From Hyphomicrobiales bacterium (GTDB lineage: Bacteria > Pseudomonadota > Alphaproteobacteria > Rhizobiales > Devosiaceae), in contig JAMONZ010000022.1 of the NCBI GenBank assembly GCA_027066315.1, positions 1 through 49,626 on the forward strand: DNA of 49,626 nt. Direction: 5' to 3'. Made by a program: the position numbers and the translations under genes. Shown in pieces: positions 47,517-49,626 of this stretch. The notes below the pieces were generated by a model. The model had not been told where the DNA came from, ran no database searches, and was given only the letters and a program-made list of their open reading frames with translations. Within the stretch, counting starts at the first letter, position 1, and each line of letters starts with the position of its first letter.

Positions 47517-48391
47517 ATTTTTTATTTTTTGGCATGGGGTATAGCTCATTAGCCACCGCTCATTATTTAAGAAAAATCTTTGGCAATAGTATAAAAATTA
47601 GCGGCACTATTCGAGATGAAAAAAATGCAGACGAACTTATACAACAAGGAATAGAGGTTTTTATCTTTGATGGTTTAAGCTCAAACTCTACAGTTGATTT
47701 AGCAATTGCTGAGGCTGATTTTATCATTCACTCAATTGCCCCAGATGAGAATGGCGATGCAGTTTATAATCATTTTTTAAGCCAAATTAAAAAAGCTAAT
47801 AATCTTAAATGGATATGTTATTTTTCAACAATTGGTGTTTATGGAAATCACAATGGATTATGGGTTGATGAGAATGCAAAATGTGAACCAAAGAATATCC
47901 GCTCAATTTATCGCCTTAAGGCAGAGGAGCTTTGGAGAGAGTTTGCAGCGCAAAATGATCTGCCATTGTTGATTTTACGTTTGGCTGGAATTTATGGAGT
48001 TGGCAGGTCAAGTTTTGATAAGCTAAGGGCCGGCACAGCCAAGCGTATCATTAAAGAAAATCAGGTGTTTAATCGCATTCATGTAAAAGACATTGCCAAA
48101 GTTACAACATTGGCCGCAAAACAAAAATTAAACGGCACATTTAACTTAAGCGATGACGAACCTGCTCCACCCCAAGAAGTGGTGGAATTTGCTTGCGCTA
48201 TAGCTGATATGGATTTACCTGACTTGCAAGATTTTAAAACAGCTAAAATGAGCAAAATGGCTCGCTCTTTTTATAATGATAATAAAAATGTATCAAATAA
48301 TGCAATAAAAAATGCTCTTGATATTGAACTGCTTTATCCCAATTATCGCTCTGGGTTAGAGGCTATTTATCGCTTAGAAAACTCAAAATAA
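47513..48391 (+). CDS. NAD(P)-binding SDR-family protein (YeeZ-like)
   Basis: A 292-residue atypical short-chain dehydrogenase/epimerase. The nucleotide-binding start is LFFGMGYSSLATAHYL (residues 3-18), then a strand-loop with FIIHSIAPDENGD, the active-site-like FSTIGVYGNHNGLWVDE and the Tyr-Lys of IYRLKAEELWREF (about residue 135). The RLAGIYGVGRSSFDKLRAG segment (split, about 157) is typical of the YeeZ-like group, whose substrate is not known. It starts with GTG overlapping the queG stop (GTGA). Its last 29 bases overlap the convergent hydrolase gene. Confidence 0.85.
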   Translation: MNFLFFGMGYSSLATAHYLRKIFGNSIKISGTIRDEKNADELIQQGIEVFIFDGLSSNSTVDLAIAEADFIIHSIAPDENGDAVYNHFLSQIKKANNLKWICYFSTIGVYGNHNGLWVDENAKCEPKNIRSIYRLKAEELWREFAAQNDLPLLILRLAGIYGVGRSSFDKLRAGTAKRIIKENQVFNRIHVKDIAKVTTLAAKQKLNGTFNLSDDEPAPPQEVVEFACAIADMDLPDLQDFKTAKMSKMARSFYNDNKNVSNNAIKNALDIELLYPNYRSGLEAIYRLENSK

Positions 48392-49181
48392 CCTCACCTA
48401 ATTTGTCTAAGTCTTGCGCTCGACTTAAGCTATGCCCACCATCAGGAATAAGAGTGAAAACTACCTCGTCCATTGTTAAATGGCTCATCAGCTTTAAAGC
48501 ATGGGCTGGCGGAACAGCATCATCTAATCCACCTTGTATGATATGCACTGGACAGTTTGTTTTTATTGAACCTTCACTAAATAAGAGATGTTGTTTTCCA
48601 TCATCAATTAGTTTTTTGGTGATGATATATGGTTCATCATAATCAGATGGCTGCTCAATATACCCATTTTTTTCAAGCTCGTTTAATTGTGATTGAGTAA
48701 ATTTATCGCTCATCAAATCTTTGCTCATGTCAATCGCTGGAGCGATTAAAATAATTGCCCTTACTCTAGCTTGCCCAGACTTTATTAATGCTCTGTTTAG
48801 CAATAATGCCAACCAGCCGCCCATTGATGAGCCAATTATTATCTGCTCGCCTTTTGTTGTGGCAAAAACCTCTAATGCTTCTTCAAGCCAATTACTTATT
48901 GTGCCATCAATAAATTCTCCACCTGATTGCCCATGACCAGAATAATCAAACCTTGTAACCTCTAAGCCTTGATGTTTTCCTAAATCATCAAGATAGATTG
49001 CTTTTGAGCCAAGCATGTCTGACTTAAAGCCGCCAAGCCAAAATAATCCTGCTGGTTTTTCATTAGACTTAGCTTTTAGTTCTGCATGACGGTGTAAAAT
49101 CGCAATGGAGTGATTTTTCTCACCTGCTCCAATTTTAATTGTGCTAATTTTAATTGTGTCAATTTCATTTTTTTTTGTCAT
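48363..49181 (-). CDS. Alpha/beta hydrolase
   Basis: A 272-residue alpha/beta-hydrolase-fold protein. The oxyanion-hole region is FWLGGFKSDMLG (about residue 47). The FDYSGHGQSGG segment (about 78), the nucleophile serine in IIGSSMGGWLA (about 115), the acid in IQGGLDDAVPP (about 220) and the histidine in DGGHSLSR (about 250) complete the catalytic triad. It looks like a cytosolic serine esterase or acyl hydrolase; the substrate is unknown. AGGAG lies four bases upstream of the ATG. It is convergent with, and overlaps, the SDR gene. Confidence 0.88.
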   Translation of the reverse strand: MTKKNEIDTIKISTIKIGAGEKNHSIAILHRHAELKAKSNEKPAGLFWLGGFKSDMLGSKAIYLDDLGKHQGLEVTRFDYSGHGQSGGEFIDGTISNWLEEALEVFATTKGEQIIIGSSMGGWLALLLNRALIKSGQARVRAIILIAPAIDMSKDLMSDKFTQSQLNELEKNGYIEQPSDYDEPYIITKKLIDDGKQHLLFSEGSIKTNCPVHIIQGGLDDAVPPAHALKLMSHLTMDEVVFTLIPDGGHSLSRAQDLDKLGEVILSFLSDK

Positions 49182-49344
49182 TTTGCTCCTAAAAGACTTT
49201 ATTTATTAAAAAAATTTAATTAAACCACGATAAATATACAAAATTAGTGTAGCAATGAAGAAATATATCGTTTTGAGTGTTGACTTTATCAACTTCTAAC
49301 ATATTTTCTAAGATATAATTTATCAATTAAAAGGAATATATACC

Positions 49345-49626
49345 ATTCGTCGCCCAATGAGACCAAATCAGCCACAAAAAGGTGGCCCACCAGCCAATGC
49401 AGACATTGTTTCAACACAGGTTCAATTAATTGATGCCGAAGGTGAAAACCACGGCAATGTTGATACCATCATAGCAAAAGAAATGGCACGTGAGGCAGGG
49501 CTTGACCTTGTAGCAATCTCGCCTAATGCCAAACCTCCCGTTTGCAAAATTCTTGACCTTGGAAAACATAAATACCAAGCACAGAAAAAAGCTGCGGAAG
49601 CACGCAAGAGGCAAAAAATAATTGAT
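49345..49626 (+). CDS. infC: Translation initiation factor IF-3 (partial, cut by the right edge)
   Basis: First 94 residues of IF-3, which binds the 30S subunit and checks start codons. After an ATT start codon the frame reads IRRPMRPNQPQKGGPP, then the N-terminal IF-3 domain with STQVQLIDAEGENHGNV, AREAGLDLVAISPNAKPPVCKI (split, about 48-72) and the linker helix GKHKYQAQKKAAEARKRQK. AAAAGGA ends nine bases before the ATT. There is no ATG, GTG or TTG at this position that keeps the family N-terminus; the internal ATG four codons later would trim it. An ATT/AUU start is known for infC in other bacteria, where it serves self-control. The rest of the gene lies outside the window. Confidence 0.93.
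   Translation, partial: MRRPMRPNQPQKGGPPANADIVSTQVQLIDAEGENHGNVDTIIAKEMAREAGLDLVAISPNAKPPVCKILDLGKHKYQAQKKAAEARKRQKIID

Noticed and set aside
49270-49330. Promoter for infC (TTGACT with a downstream TATAAT)
   Set aside because: The two boxes are 28 bases apart, too far for one sigma-70 promoter; each alone has no good partner.

Overview
The window reads as a chromosomal segment of an AT-rich alphaproteobacterium, most likely from the Hyphomicrobiales/Rhizobiales or a close relative. The signs are a rhizobial-type chemotaxis cluster with two CheY proteins plus CheS-like and CheT-like helpers, the 180-kDa type of NAD-glutamate dehydrogenase, an Omp19-like lipoprotein, an NDUFA9-like protein next to uppP, and an rsmB-heparinase-purH operon. 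The species cannot be named from this. I saw no rRNA, tRNA, IS element, prophage or CRISPR array. Almost the whole window is coding.

Layout. 1-1371 (minus): tail of a branched-chain amino acid type ABC importer (livG, then livF, which runs off the left edge). 1474-10159: chemotaxis cluster, nearly all minus, in transcription order cheS-like STAS, cheY, cheA, cheW, cheD, MCP, cheR, cheB, cheY. A small plus-strand gene (6367-6726) with a CheZ/CheT-type DxxxQ helix sits between cheW and cheD. 10284-20104: a mixed block with 3-hydroxyisobutyryl-CoA hydrolase, a SAF-domain dehydrogenase-like protein, a GIY-YIG/DUF4357 protein flanked by inverted repeats, a membrane-anchored endonuclease/exonuclease/phosphatase-fold protein, and the large glutamate dehydrogenase. 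20274-21626: an oligosaccharide flippase-like membrane protein.

21755-37426 (plus): an energy-metabolism block. It holds sdhCDAB, a DUF2007 protein, an Omp19-like lipoprotein, zapE, then mdh, sucC, a small exported protein, sucD, sucA, sucB, a LysE-type exporter and lpd. Together these encode succinate dehydrogenase, malate dehydrogenase, succinyl-CoA synthetase and the complete 2-oxoglutarate dehydrogenase complex. Glutamate dehydrogenase and the valine-catabolic hydrolase feed carbon into the same cycle. 37566-38897: an UMF1/MFS transporter. 38941-43692 (minus): rsmB, heparinase-like, purH. 43804 to the end: NDUFA9-like, uppP (minus), then a tightly overlapping GST-queG-SDR run, an alpha/beta hydrolase (minus), and the start of infC with an ATT start codon.

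The most interesting points are the CheT/CheZ-like gene and its tail shared with CheD, the exported-protein gene wedged between sucC and sucD, a 29-nt near-perfect CCGTA palindrome, and a nested inverted repeat resembling a REP/MITE. I did not find a clearly new multi-gene system. The chemotaxis cluster is the best place to look.
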